From Lactarius indigo (taxonomy: Eukaryota > Basidiomycota > Agaricomycetes > Russulales > Russulaceae), in the NCBI GenBank assembly GCA_025766275.1, contig JAFKAC010000013.1, forward strand, positions 1,178,001 through 1,242,000: DNA of 64,000 nucleotides, given 5' to 3'. The translations under genes were made by a program, and so were the position numbers. A model generated the notes under the pieces. The model searched no databases, had not been told where the DNA came from, and saw only the letters and a list, made by a program, of their open reading frames with translations. Shown in pieces: positions 24,187 to 33,971 of the stretch (its first letter is position 1; each line of letters begins with the position of its first letter).

Positions 24187-25135
24187 CTACTTGGAACCAC
24201 CCACGTTGAATACGCTGAGTAACGCAAAGCAGCCGTAGAGAAGTCCTATAGGGTAAGCGACGAGAAGACGCTGATCCGACATGCGAAGAACGGCAACGAA
24301 GATGCCTGATGCGGCGTAGGTACACCAGACGATAGATAGGGAGGAGAGCATGTAACCCAGCATGCCGCTACGAAACAAGTGCATCAGAACGAGGCATCAA
24401 CAGGGTGCTTAACGTTTACGTACTCCAACGTGATAACGACGCTAAGTGCGCCAACGCCCACCATGGGCAGCAAGCAGTACCCGAGCACAGAGAGCACGCG
24501 GTAGGCATCGATGCCCTGCTCGGACATCAGGTTTAAGAGACAGTAGAGGCTCATGGAGCCTAATAACGCGAGGCCATAGATATACCCAAACTGTGGCTTG
24601 CCGGACTGCGCATTTTTGGTGTGAGCGTGTACGAGGCACCATCATGTGTAAGTAAGCACGTACGAAAAGGAGGGAAGTGGCAAAGCAAAAACAAAAGATG
24701 AGGGGCCCCGCAAGGTCGGCGTCGTCCATTATGCGCTCATCGACGCGGCGAAAGGGATTTAGAACTGTCATAGATTTGGCTCGTATGTGAGAGAAATTAA
24801 TGCCGAGCTCTGTAATAAGTAATGCACATGAGGGAAATGTCGAACGTATGCCGAAGCCCGAGCTTACCCTCGAGCAGTGGAGGCTCGCCCTCGAACCCGC
24901 CGGTCCCGAACGCGGTCCACCATCCCCCGGCAGGCTGGATGCTGCCTGTGTATCCAGATGCCCCCGGCGGCACTATGGAGCCCTGTGCGTTGACATTGCC
25001 CTCGAGGCTGGAGCGCGAGCCGACGTAAAAGGAGGACTGGTCGTAGAACTGGAGTGGTACGCTTGGTTGGTTCCCGCGTCCATAGTAAGAATTTTGAGAG
25101 GAGGCAGCCCCATACGCAGCGCTGTCTTGCCACAT
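24187..25135 (-). CDS. YIP1: Yip1-family ER/Golgi membrane protein (YIPF5-like)
   Basis: Multi-spanning protein that binds Ypt/Rab GTPases and acts in ER-to-Golgi vesicle formation. Four exons (24868-25135, 24664-24809, 24424-24605, 24187-24367) give 258 residues. A Gly/Ser/Tyr-rich cytosolic N-terminus leads to the hallmark [15 protein letters not shown], split by intron 1, then TVLNPF and a DLAGPLIFC segment opening the first membrane helix. The motif [20 protein letters not shown] follows, then [13 protein letters not shown] near the end. Length and motif order match YIPF5/Yip1 closely. Convergent with CSF1, whose stop is about 100 bp away, and divergent from the P450 gene at 25247. Confidence 0.93.
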
Positions 25136-25246
25136 TGCAGTAGAGAAGTAGGCGCGCGGTGGTTATGTTATAACGTGGAAGTGAAATGCGTTTGTTGCAG
25201 GCACACGCGTTCCGCGTTGGTCCTTATTTGTTCCCACCATTGGTGG
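25136..25246. promoter_or_regulatory. 111-bp divergent promoter of YIP1 and the P450
   Basis: The start codons of a housekeeping traffic gene and a cytochrome P450 are only 111 bp apart. A TTATGTTATAACGTGG stretch near 25164-25179 is the only AT-rich core. Sharing so little sequence suggests either joint expression or a P450 promoter reaching into the YIP1 leader. Confidence 0.35.
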
Positions 25247-27193
25247 ATGGCACTCTTCTCTCTCCCAGGCTTCCCCGCGGCGATCGCGACCATTGTCGGC
25301 TATTCTGTCTGGCGAATCATTTACAACCTATATTTCCACTCGCTCTCGCATTTCCCTGGACCAAAGCTTGCTGCGTGTTCCAGGCTATGGTTGGCTTATC
25401 GCGAGCTCATCAGAGGTCAGTCGTTGGGAGACCTGCGCGCAGAGCTTCATCGACAGTACGGTGCGCACAACTGTCGAAGCTGTCTTTGCACGCCTCTTGA
25501 AATATATTCTCTAGGAGAGGTTGTTCGCTTGGCACCTAACGAGGTTCGTTCAAGTCGGCTGAATGGGCTGTTCTCCCTAAATCCACCTTACTCGCAGCTT
25601 CACTTTTCGAATCCCGCTGCGCATAGCGACATATATAACCACAGGAACAAATGGGACAAGGACTACTTACTCTACCGCGCCTTTGACTTGGACACATCAA
25701 CAATCGGCTTCATACGCTACTCTAATGCTAAACAGCGTAGAGAAGTCCTCGCCCCCCTCTTCTCCAGGACATCGATCCTCCAAATGCAGGATCTCGTACA
25801 GGAACGGGTAAGGGACCGTCCCTCCGATGGAACCCCGTTTTAATTTCTCATCAAGGTGAACGTTCTTTGCGACGCCTTGGCTCATCAGTTTGCGGCAGGT
25901 GAGAGGTCCTTTACATTGGACCGGTGTTGTGGGGTCAAACTTTTGGTTCTTGCGATATAAAGGAAAGTCTAGCGATCTCGTGCTAGGTTTCCAGTGCTTT
26001 GCCGTCGACGTGATTATGTCCTTCTGCTACGCAAAAAACTGGGACGCGACGAAAGCGCCAGACTTCGAGTCTGATATTGTCCTCGCTTCCCATGCGGTCC
26101 TTCCTCTCTTTACCATGGGCAAGTATTTGGGTAATTTCGTGAGGATAATGGGATACATTCCTAAGTGGTTCGGTATAAATTTCGGTCCCTCTGCCACCAG
26201 GGCGGTGTTTTTACTCCGTGGGGTATGTGTTCACCCTAGTAAAGGAAGAGTGGCAAGTAACACGTTCCTCCATAATTCACTAGGTGTTGACGGACCAGAT
26301 TGACGAAATAGTGCGTAATCCAGGCAGCCTGGAAAATGCCTCCCATAGAATCATTTATCATTCGTTATTGGATCCCGATGCTAATAAAGGACGACCATTA
26401 CCCTCAAAGCTGAGCTTATGGCACGAAGCGGGTGCATTACTTGCTGCAGGTTCGGACACGACCGCGGTCTCCGCAACGACAATCTCGTATCATGTTTTAC
26501 ACAACCCCGAAGTACAGCAACGACTTATAAAGGAATTGCATACAGCGTGGCCGGTTCTGGAAGAGGTACCACGTTATGAAGTTTTTGAAAAGCTACCGTA
26601 CTTGGCAAGTCCTTATGCAATGATGGTTGGTTCAGTTCGCGTGCTAAGCAGCCTTTTGCAGACTGCGGTTGTCAAAGAGGGGCTTCGCATGTTTCCAGGA
26701 GGCGCTGCGCTACCGCGTGTTGTCCCCCCGGATGGAGCCATGATAGCCGGGACTTTCATTCCTGGCGGAGTAAGTCATGTCGTCCAGCCGATTCCGTTGC
26801 ATGCTCACCAGATCACAGACTGTCGTCGGCCAATGTTTCCTTTGTGTACACCGTTCACCCGTGGTGTTCTCCGACCCGGATGCGTTCATCCCAGACCGCT
26901 GGCTAGGAGAAGACGCAAAAACACATGAGGCATCGTTGGCAGTGTTCTCGAAAGGTCCCCGTAGTTGTATAGGCATAAATCTGGCATATTGCGAACTCTA
27001 TACTCTCATCGCTGGCGTTTTCCGTCGCTTTGACGTAACTTTGGATGCGAAAAGGTTTGGACCCTTGTCATTGTCATTGCTTTGTCGCTGAAGGAGGTCC
27101 TTCAGGCCGGGAGATCTGACTGTCATGGAGCATTTCGCGCCGGTATTCAAAGGCCAGCATTTGCGCGCATATTGTAAGCCTGTCTCGGATTAG
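25247..27193 (+). CDS. Cytochrome P450 monooxygenase
   Basis: Membrane-anchored heme-thiolate oxygenase of unknown substrate. Joining the exons gives all family landmarks in order: an N-terminal hydrophobic anchor, the hinge FPGPK, VVRLAPNE, the I-helix oxygen-binding motif AGSDTT, the ExxR motif in KEGLRMFPGG, the PERF-like FIPDRW, and the heme loop FSKGPRSCIG with its cysteine ligand. At least eight introns are present. The last junction (donor 27055, acceptor 27093) would be only 39 bp and is tentative; without it the protein stops at 27091. The order of motifs resembles fungal P450s that act on secondary metabolites or fatty acids. No accessory biosynthetic genes surround it. Confidence 0.85.
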
Positions 27194-27360
27194 CGTGTAT
27201 TCTCGCAACAGGGACTCGTATCTAGTTTTAGTACACGACGTAATAGAACATGTCTATCTGAATATTGTAAGGACGTCAGTGATAGCGACAATAAGCGCAC
27301 GTGCAAGTTACGGGTTCCACAGGTCTGAGGCTCCGAGAAACCGCCGAAGACTCCTCTGCC

Positions 27361-28411
27361 ATGGTCAGTGCTTTTATTGCATCTCGCTGCCTCTTTTGCT
27401 GATCTCGTTCGCTCGGAATCTAGCCTCAGGTACAGGTTTCTGATCGCTTTTTGAGTTCTTCGTTTAATCCTCTTTTTAGAATGAGTATATCGAGGAGCAC
27501 ATCAAGCGACACGGTCGCCGTTTAGATTATTATGAACGCAAGTACGTATTCAACGCCTTGCGACTCCTCTTCCTGGGTTTATATGTCGCAGGCGGAAGCG
27601 CGAAGCTCGTTCGGTTCATCGACAATCCGCTGTTGCGCAAAAGGCCTTTGGTCTCAAGGCCAAGCTTCTTCACGCGAAGAGACACGCTGAGAAGGTGCAA
27701 CTCAAAAAGACCCTTAAAGCCCACGACGAGCGTAATGTCAAACAAAAAGACTCCTCCAATGTTCCAGATGGCGCACTCCCTACCTTTCTACTCGACCGAG
27801 AGGGTCAGAAGGACGCCAAGGCGCTGTCCACTGCCATCAAGCAAAAGCGAAAGGACAAGGCCGCCAAGTATGCCGTACCTCTACCTAAAGTTCGAGGTAT
27901 CGCAGAAGATGAGATGTTCAAGGTCATGCGTACCGGAAAGAGCAAGAAAAAGTCGTGGAAGCGCATGGTCACGAAGGCTACCTTCGTCGGCGAGGGCTTC
28001 ACCCGTAAGCCGGTCAAAATGGAGCGCTTCGTGAGACCCATGGCTCTGCGCTACAAGAAAGCGAATGTCACACATCGTGCGTTTCCTACTTTCGCCCCGC
28101 CTTCCTTGTGTGTCCTTATCGATTTTCTTCGCAGCCGACCTCAAGGCGACATTCCAACTCCAAATTATTGGCGTCAAGAAGAACCCCCAATCCCCCATGT
28201 ACACGCAGCTTGGTGTCCTAACTAAGGGTACTGTCATCGAAGTTAACGTGTCAGAGCTTGGAATGGTCACTGCTGGCGGCAAGGTCGTGTTTGGCAAGTA
28301 TGCGCAGGTCACGAACAACCCTGAAAACGACGGTTGCATCAACGCTGTACTTCGTATGTCTTCCCGCTTCCCTTCGAGTTGCATTGTATTAATGATACAA
28401 CAGTCGTATGA
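27361..28411 (+). CDS. NSA2: 60S ribosome biogenesis factor Nsa2
   Basis: Nucleolar factor needed for maturation of 27S pre-rRNA in pre-60S particles. The best model has six coding exons: 27361-27363 (only the ATG), 27424-27429 (six bases), 27480-27541, 27592-28076, 28135-28353 and 28404-28411. This gives exactly 260 residues, the length of human and about that of yeast Nsa2. The protein begins with the near-invariant MPQNEYIE, continues with the basic [18 protein letters not shown] and ends with the conserved [20 protein letters not shown] plus V. Without the 6-nt exon the Pro-Gln pair is lost. The last exon contributes only Leu(part)-Val-stop. Transcribed in the same direction as the PRKRIP1-like gene 122 bp downstream. 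Confidence 0.93.
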
Positions 28412-28533
28412 TGGTTTTTGATGTTCACGCTCTGTATTTCTGTAAAAGCACAAAAAAAAATATTGATATAATTTACATCCTTTGCCTAAGACCCTAACCC
28501 TAAATCCGGTTCATCCTTGAACTCTACGTCCTT

Positions 28534-29270
28534 ATGTCTCATTCTCCATCACCAGTCCCCGGGGCTGCTTCAGAAGGAACATCGACACGACACGCGCGGA
28601 ATGCACTCGAAAAGCAGCGTCAACAACTTGAGCGCTTGCTCAAGGACCCCGCAAAGCCGGCAGCGATCCCTGCGCCGCCAAAAGAGAAGACGATTCGCCC
28701 TCCCCGCGAAATGATGAAGAACGTACAGGGTTCGAGCGCGGGAGCTGGAAGTGGCGAGTTTCACGTGTACAAAGCGAGCCGCAGGCTGGAGTACGAGCGA
28801 CTGAAAGCCATACACGATGGCGCGCATAAGGTACGCCTCTTATCGTTGACGTCGGCTCTGTACGGACGGGTGTTTGTGTGTCCATTTAGGAAGCTGTATC
28901 ACGCGAATTTGAAGATAAGAAGAGACAGCGCGAGCAGGAGGCCGAGGCGAAAACCGCCAAGAACCGTGCGAAGAGGCAGAAGAAGAAGGAACGTGCGAAG
29001 GGCTCTAAGTCTGCAGATCAGGGAGGAGGGAAGGTCACTGGCGCGAGCGACGAGCAAGTCCTAAAGAAGCGCAGGGTGGTTAATGGAAAGGAACTAGTAT
29101 TCCGGAGGCCGGGAGAAGAGAGCGACGGTGAGGATGGAGAAGAGGACGGTGATAACGATGACGAGACGGGTCCACAAACTGCGCCAGTAGAGGACGAACA
29201 AGAACCCACCTCCACGCCCAACGTGCCGGTTGCAGTGGCACCTACTATTACGATCCACGAGGACGACTGA
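28534..29270 (+). CDS. PRKRIP1-like (DUF1168) nuclear protein
   Basis: Two exons (28534-28830 and 28890-29270) give 225 residues. The N-terminal half contains HARNALEKQRQQLERLLKDP and the signature GAGSGEFHVYKASRRLEYER. The second exon opens with a highly charged helix (EDKKRQREQEAEAKTAKNRA) ending in KRQKKKERAKG, then an acidic tail. This is the architecture of DUF1168; human PRKRIP1 binds double-stranded RNA and bridges components of the catalytic spliceosome with a long helix. A spliceosomal role here is inferred from the family. Confidence 0.85.
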
Positions 29271-29761
29271 CCGTTGGTTGTGCGTGCGTTCGTTGCCAGT
29301 GTGCGCTTCCGATGCGGTTCCTCTTCCATGCATGTCCCCTGGGCCTCACCCGTGCTACCCCCTGGAATATATCAGGTATTTACCGTACATCCTCCGCTAC
29401 AGGACAACGCAGCAGTGCCCTCCTCACTTTGGGCCGCGTTTACATATAGTAATTGTATCAACTCAGATGTTCTTCCCATGTGCACTCGGAGAGCAGCAGT
29501 TCCACCGATTATCTTCACGCTTCGTTGGAATCAATAGTTCCGTCTGTTCCGTCGCTTACTGCTTAGGAATGAAAATTGCTTTTTGCTGCTTACAAGTGGA
29601 CACGTTCCTGCCGGGTGTTTGTGGCAAAGCGAAATATTGACCGATAAGGGTTATTTCTAATTGGCGGATTCCGATTTGGTGGGTCACTGGCTCTTGGAGT
29701 GCCACCACGCCTTTCGAGTGTATTCCGAATCTTTGGTCAGCGATCCGTGCCGGTTGTTGAC
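29271..29761. other. Intergenic region upstream of the histone deacetylase
   Basis: Nearly 500 bp between two genes on the same strand. No coding exon is supported unless the in-frame ATG at 29699 is the true start of the deacetylase, which would add 21 residues. Promoter elements of that gene should lie here. Confidence 0.4.
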
Positions 29762-32671
29762 ATGGTCTCCGAGACGGCTAACAGCGCTCAGTCACCAAGC
29801 GGAATCGTTATGATGGATCTTGGTGCGAGTATGGATAGGCTTCTACGTCCTCTGCATTTGGGCTCACTCGACCATCTCGGACTCGTCGAAGCAGGTTCCC
29901 GACCGCGTGCTTCGTCTGTTCCGCTCGCTCCGCCGACGTATTCTGTTGGCTATGTGTACGATGCGGCAATGATGTCGCATAGTCCAGATGAAGGTGATGA
30001 ACACCCAGAGCAGCCGCAGCGCATCGTAGCCGTACACAACATGCTACTCAAGCATGGATGCCTCGGTGCAATGAAGCGCCTTCCCTTCCGTCGCGTGCAG
30101 CGTGAGGCTGTCCTTCTCGTACATACCGAGCAGCACTGGAGAATGGTATTGGCCCTGAAATGTAAGTGTTGCGGACAATCGTCTCCGATACTAACTTAAT
30201 TTCATGTTCGGAGCATTAACGCGGCAGGAAATAATCGACTCCAAGGCATTCTACGAGCACGATTCGCTCTACGTCAGTCCGCAAACAACGGAGTCGGCTC
30301 TTCTAAGCTGTGGCGGTGTCATTGAAGCCTCTCTTGCTGTGGCTCGTGGTGAATTGAAGAAAACTCTCGCGATCGTTCGCCCTCCTGGTCATCATGCTGA
30401 GCCGGATCGCCCCATGGGTTTCTGCTTTTTCAATAATGTTGCAGTCGCGGCTAGGGTTGTGCAGCAGCTTACGCCTATCAAGCGCATCCTCATCTTAGAT
30501 TGGTAGACAAATAATAAATTCACAATCATAACCATGACTAACCGCACCGACGGCCAGGGATGTTCATCACGGTGCGTATGTACTAAGTGGGAAAAAAAAT
30601 CAATCACCCAATGCAATTTCTAGGGAATGGCACACAAAGAGCCTTCTATGACGACCCTTCAGTATTATACATCTCCCTGCATAGATACGAGGGTGGTCGC
30701 TTTTACCCCTGCGGAACATTTGGCGGCATGTCGTCTTGCGGCGAAGGCAAAGGGCTTGGCTAGTGCGCGAAATAATCCCCTTGTTTTTGGCCGTCTGCCC
30801 TTATCATTTCGCCAAAGCTCCGTGAACGTCCCCTGGGCCGAGAGTGGCACGACTGACGGAGATTACCTCCATGCTTTCCAGCAAATCGTCATGCCGATTG
30901 CGACAGAGTTTGCTCCAGAACTTGTGATCAGTGAGTAAAGGAGCGCACGTGTTCTACTTGGCAATCTTTGAACTCGCTGTAGTATCAGCTGGGTTCGACG
31001 CCGCCGACGGTGACATTCTCGGGGAGTGTTGTGTTACGCCAGCGGGATATGCTCACATGACCTACATGCTGTCCACCCTAGCCGGTGGGAAGCTTGTTGC
31101 TGCACTCGAGGTTCGTCTCTCCGTCTGAAATGCTGTCCACGATCTTAACAGATGCAGGGAGGGTACACCCTTGATTCTATCTCCAATTGTGCGTTGGCTG
31201 TAGGTCGAATGTTGCTGGGTGAGGCGCCTCCGGAACTGCCCGCCCTGGTGGCGTCCGAGGTCGAAGCCGAGACTGTATGGCTCGTTGCCAAGGAGCAAAG
31301 CAAATACTGGAAGAATATTAACATAAAAGCTTGCGAACCGAAAGAAGGTCTCTAGTCTACCCACCTTTTTTCCAAAGACTCATTTCACTCTTTCAGAATT
31401 CGAGGAACTCGCATTTGACGTTCCCGGTGCGCCTGCTACAAGCATTATTCCTTCTCATCCTCAATAAATGTCTTCGCAGAGATCCTCAAAGCACACAGAC
31501 AAGACTACATGTACACAAACTTTGGCATGCTTGAAGTACCACTCATGCATGATGATGTCCGGGAAAAGTTCTCAGCCCAGGTTATGTGCTCGTGAGAATG
31601 GTTTTCAGTGCCCTCCTGGACCAAAAAATCATTTGCTTTGCAGAAAGGACATGCTGGACAATGAAGTCCTCGTCGTCTTTGCTCATGAATTGTAACCCTT
31701 GAATCCCAGAGTCTTCGAATCCGTTCTGATCCTCTGTTACGTAGCGGCAACCTTCGCGTCGAAATTTCGGATAGGCTGACGTGCGACGTTCAACTCGAGT
31801 CCTCATATATCGTAGGTCCTGGTCCCGACCTCACCCCTCATCATATCACGAATCCGAAGCCAGATCGATGTTTCTAAACAACTTGTTCGCTGGATACAGC
31901 AGGAGAACTATGGCCTCCTTGATATCAACCTATTCCCCAAGCCTCCTTCCAGTAACAGAGATGTGAAGCCTCACAACTGACCTTATTTCCGTTACAATGT
32001 TTTGCACCACAGTATCCACAAAAATCTCCGGAGCAAGTATGCACGCGAGATTATGACATATCTTTGGGACAATTATATTTCGTGAGAACTAAGACGACGT
32101 CGTAGGCGTGGCACCTCCACTTACTTGTTATCTACAGGCTGTCCACGGCCAAGCGTATCATCCTCATCGGACACGGCCCAGGTGTAGGTGGGTATTTCGG
32201 AGCTACTTGAGTCTCGAAGTGAGCTGTTCCGATTATTTGCACTCGTGCATGCCTTACGTTATCTAGCTGCTGGTGTGATGCGCCACGTGAAACTTGTCGT
32301 TCAAGTTGTTGGTTATACGAAAGTCCCACTTGTCCCCAAGAAAGGTCCAGACCTGATTACCTTGGTACCAGAAGGTACGGACAGTGCATGTGTACCCAAA
32401 TAGCAGTTCCTTCACACCTCGTGAATATGTTAGCATTCACTGGTCATCGTTCCTCATGACCATGTCATTCGCCACGAGGGTAAGATTTTGAAGCGACACG
32501 GGCAGCTCGTCTTTGCGGGTGAGTACCTGTTGGTTTCTCTCTGTGACAACATCCGACCATTTTGCATTGTCCACAGAGGAGTCAAAGCCTGTAAAGCTCA
32601 TGCTACGTGCCCTTCCGCTAATCCAAACACATGTCCGCAATATCTTGGCCCCTTCGACTGTCCTTGGATAG
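29762..32671 (+). CDS. HDA1: Class II histone deacetylase, Hda1/Clr3 type with Arb2 domain
   Basis: NAD-independent zinc deacetylase acting on histone tails in silent chromatin. Exons joined across many introns give the catalytic landmarks in order: [46 protein letters not shown] and the GGYTLDSI turn. These are followed by the C-terminal Arb2-like module, with [44 protein letters not shown] and [14 protein letters not shown]. The exon carrying WDVHH (30558-30571) is only 14 nt. Two positions in the Arb2 module, near 32193 and 32363, seem to carry one extra base each. The rest of the catalytic domain is intact. The end at 32671 is the first in-frame stop and may not be the final exon. Confidence 0.88.
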
Positions 32672-32810
32672 TCCTCGCCAATCGGGAACCCTTTTACACG
32701 ATCCTTGGAGTCCCTTGCTTTCTACTGCTCCTGTTCCAGGGCCCAAGATACGATTTGCCACAGCTCTCAATACCAAATACTATAAACCTTATGATCAGTC
32801 CATGATTATC

Positions 32811-33344
32811 ACAGTACTACACGACACATGAACCCTGGATGCGAACACGATTCACGCTTGTCCTTGATGTGCTCTGCAGCTGATGCTGCGGTCCTCGCGT
32901 GGCCATTGGCTCCCTCTGCCATGGAATGTAGGGGGGCGGTGGGTGGTGTCACCTCTTCTGAACCATCCCCTGGGTGAGGTGCCTCGGTCGGGGGTGATGC
33001 CGGTGTCGCTTGTTTCCGTGGAGGAACGGTTTGTGTCGGAGGCCGTGCACGCATCGAGGACCTTGGGCGTGGGGTCTTTAAGCACATTCTTCGTTTTTCT
33101 CTTCCTTCTCACGCTGAATACGTATGGCCCTGTCTACCGGGTCTACGTCATGCGCATGCCCGTCCCGGGTATAATATTCCGGGTTCACCTTGTGTCTTTT
33201 TTTCAAAGCAATGCGCCATGACCGTGTGCGCCATAGAAGTCAGAGCCATACCTTTTTGCAGCCTCCTCGAGTTGACCATCCACTGCATCAAGGCGCAAGG
33301 CGCAGTGCCTCCTGCTTACGCTCGATTTCCTCTTCCTCAGGCAT
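32811..33344 (-). CDS. Uncharacterised charged protein, frame disturbed
   Basis: A chain of minus-strand coding-like segments begins MPEEEEIERKQEALRLA and continues as LDAVDGQLEEAAKRYGSD. After a run of seven A it resumes as KRHKVNPEYYTRDGHAHDVD, and then RAIRIQREKEEKNE. The segments have the composition of one real soluble, helical protein but sit in successive frames, each displaced by one or two bases, with no room for introns. The 3' limit is unclear. I do not recognise the family. Its start lies 75 bp from the divergent start of the gene at 33419. Confidence 0.35.
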
Positions 33345-33418
33345 TGACCTGTAAGTCTCCTCCAGTACCTGGGAGCGTGGAGAGGACAAGTCCGTGGTAC
33401 CGAACGAAGAACCCGGAG

Positions 33419-33971
33419 ATGGAATCATATTTTGAGCGCGTTTGCGGGGACATTAGAAGTCATACAACAAGATGTAGCAGAGACTGCGTACTAAAGAGAA
33501 AGGCCTTTGTCGAGCAGGAGGGATGGGTGAGGACCCTGCTGTTCTGTGCTCCAGACTCGTACCCGAGTGCCACGAAGGACTTACGATCTCTATGATCGCA
33601 AACGCGGTCACGGTGCCGTTGCGATACTTGTTCGCGAGCATTTTCCACATGAGTGGGGTGTCTTTGACCCTTGGTAACTCGTGTTTGGTCAATTTTTCGT
33701 ACGCCAGTCATGCAGGGCCGAGACCCAACGTAAACATTGCAACTTGAAGGCTTAGTTGTGAGGCACGCGTCCAAGTCGAGAAGGACGCGCTTACGCTCGT
33801 AGCAACTCTTGAAGATCTAGATGCTCGAATCGAATAAGATAAGCGAAATATGTTTCCTGATAAGGGTTATTTCGTTCCACAAAGTGTGCAGTCACAAGTA
33901 AATTCCGACGACATGATGGAATTTGCTTCTGCACTTGACAACGGCGAAGAGCTGCACCAAACACGAATATG
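33419..33971 (+). CDS. Uncharacterised small protein, frame disturbed
   Basis: Plus-strand segments read MESYFE, then AFAGTLEVIQQDVAETAY, then KAFVEQEGWVRTLLFCAPDS through YPSATKDLRS, then YDRKRGHGAVAILVREHFPH with EWGVFDP. After a possible intron come helical pieces (VQVEKDALTLVATLEDLDAR) and a tail that ends at a TGA overlapping the RMT2 start codon (ATGA). The pieces join only if single extra bases at 33437, 33492, 33499 and 33590 are ignored. The conserved look of each piece suggests a real gene of unknown family. Confidence 0.4.

Noticed and set aside
25247..27193. Secondary-metabolite cluster around the P450
   Set aside because: Neighbours are YIP1, NSA2 and PRKRIP1-like, all housekeeping; no synthase, transporter or transferase is adjacent.
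28491..28504. ACCCTAACCCTAAA, a telomere-like stretch
   Set aside because: Only about two repeat units between two intact genes; too short to be an interstitial telomere.
33453..33692. Minus-strand frame reading KHELPRVKDTPLMWKMLANK
   Set aside because: It is the complement of the plus-strand coding segments YDRKRGHGAVAILVREHFPH and EWGVFDP, which fit a continuous conserved protein better.
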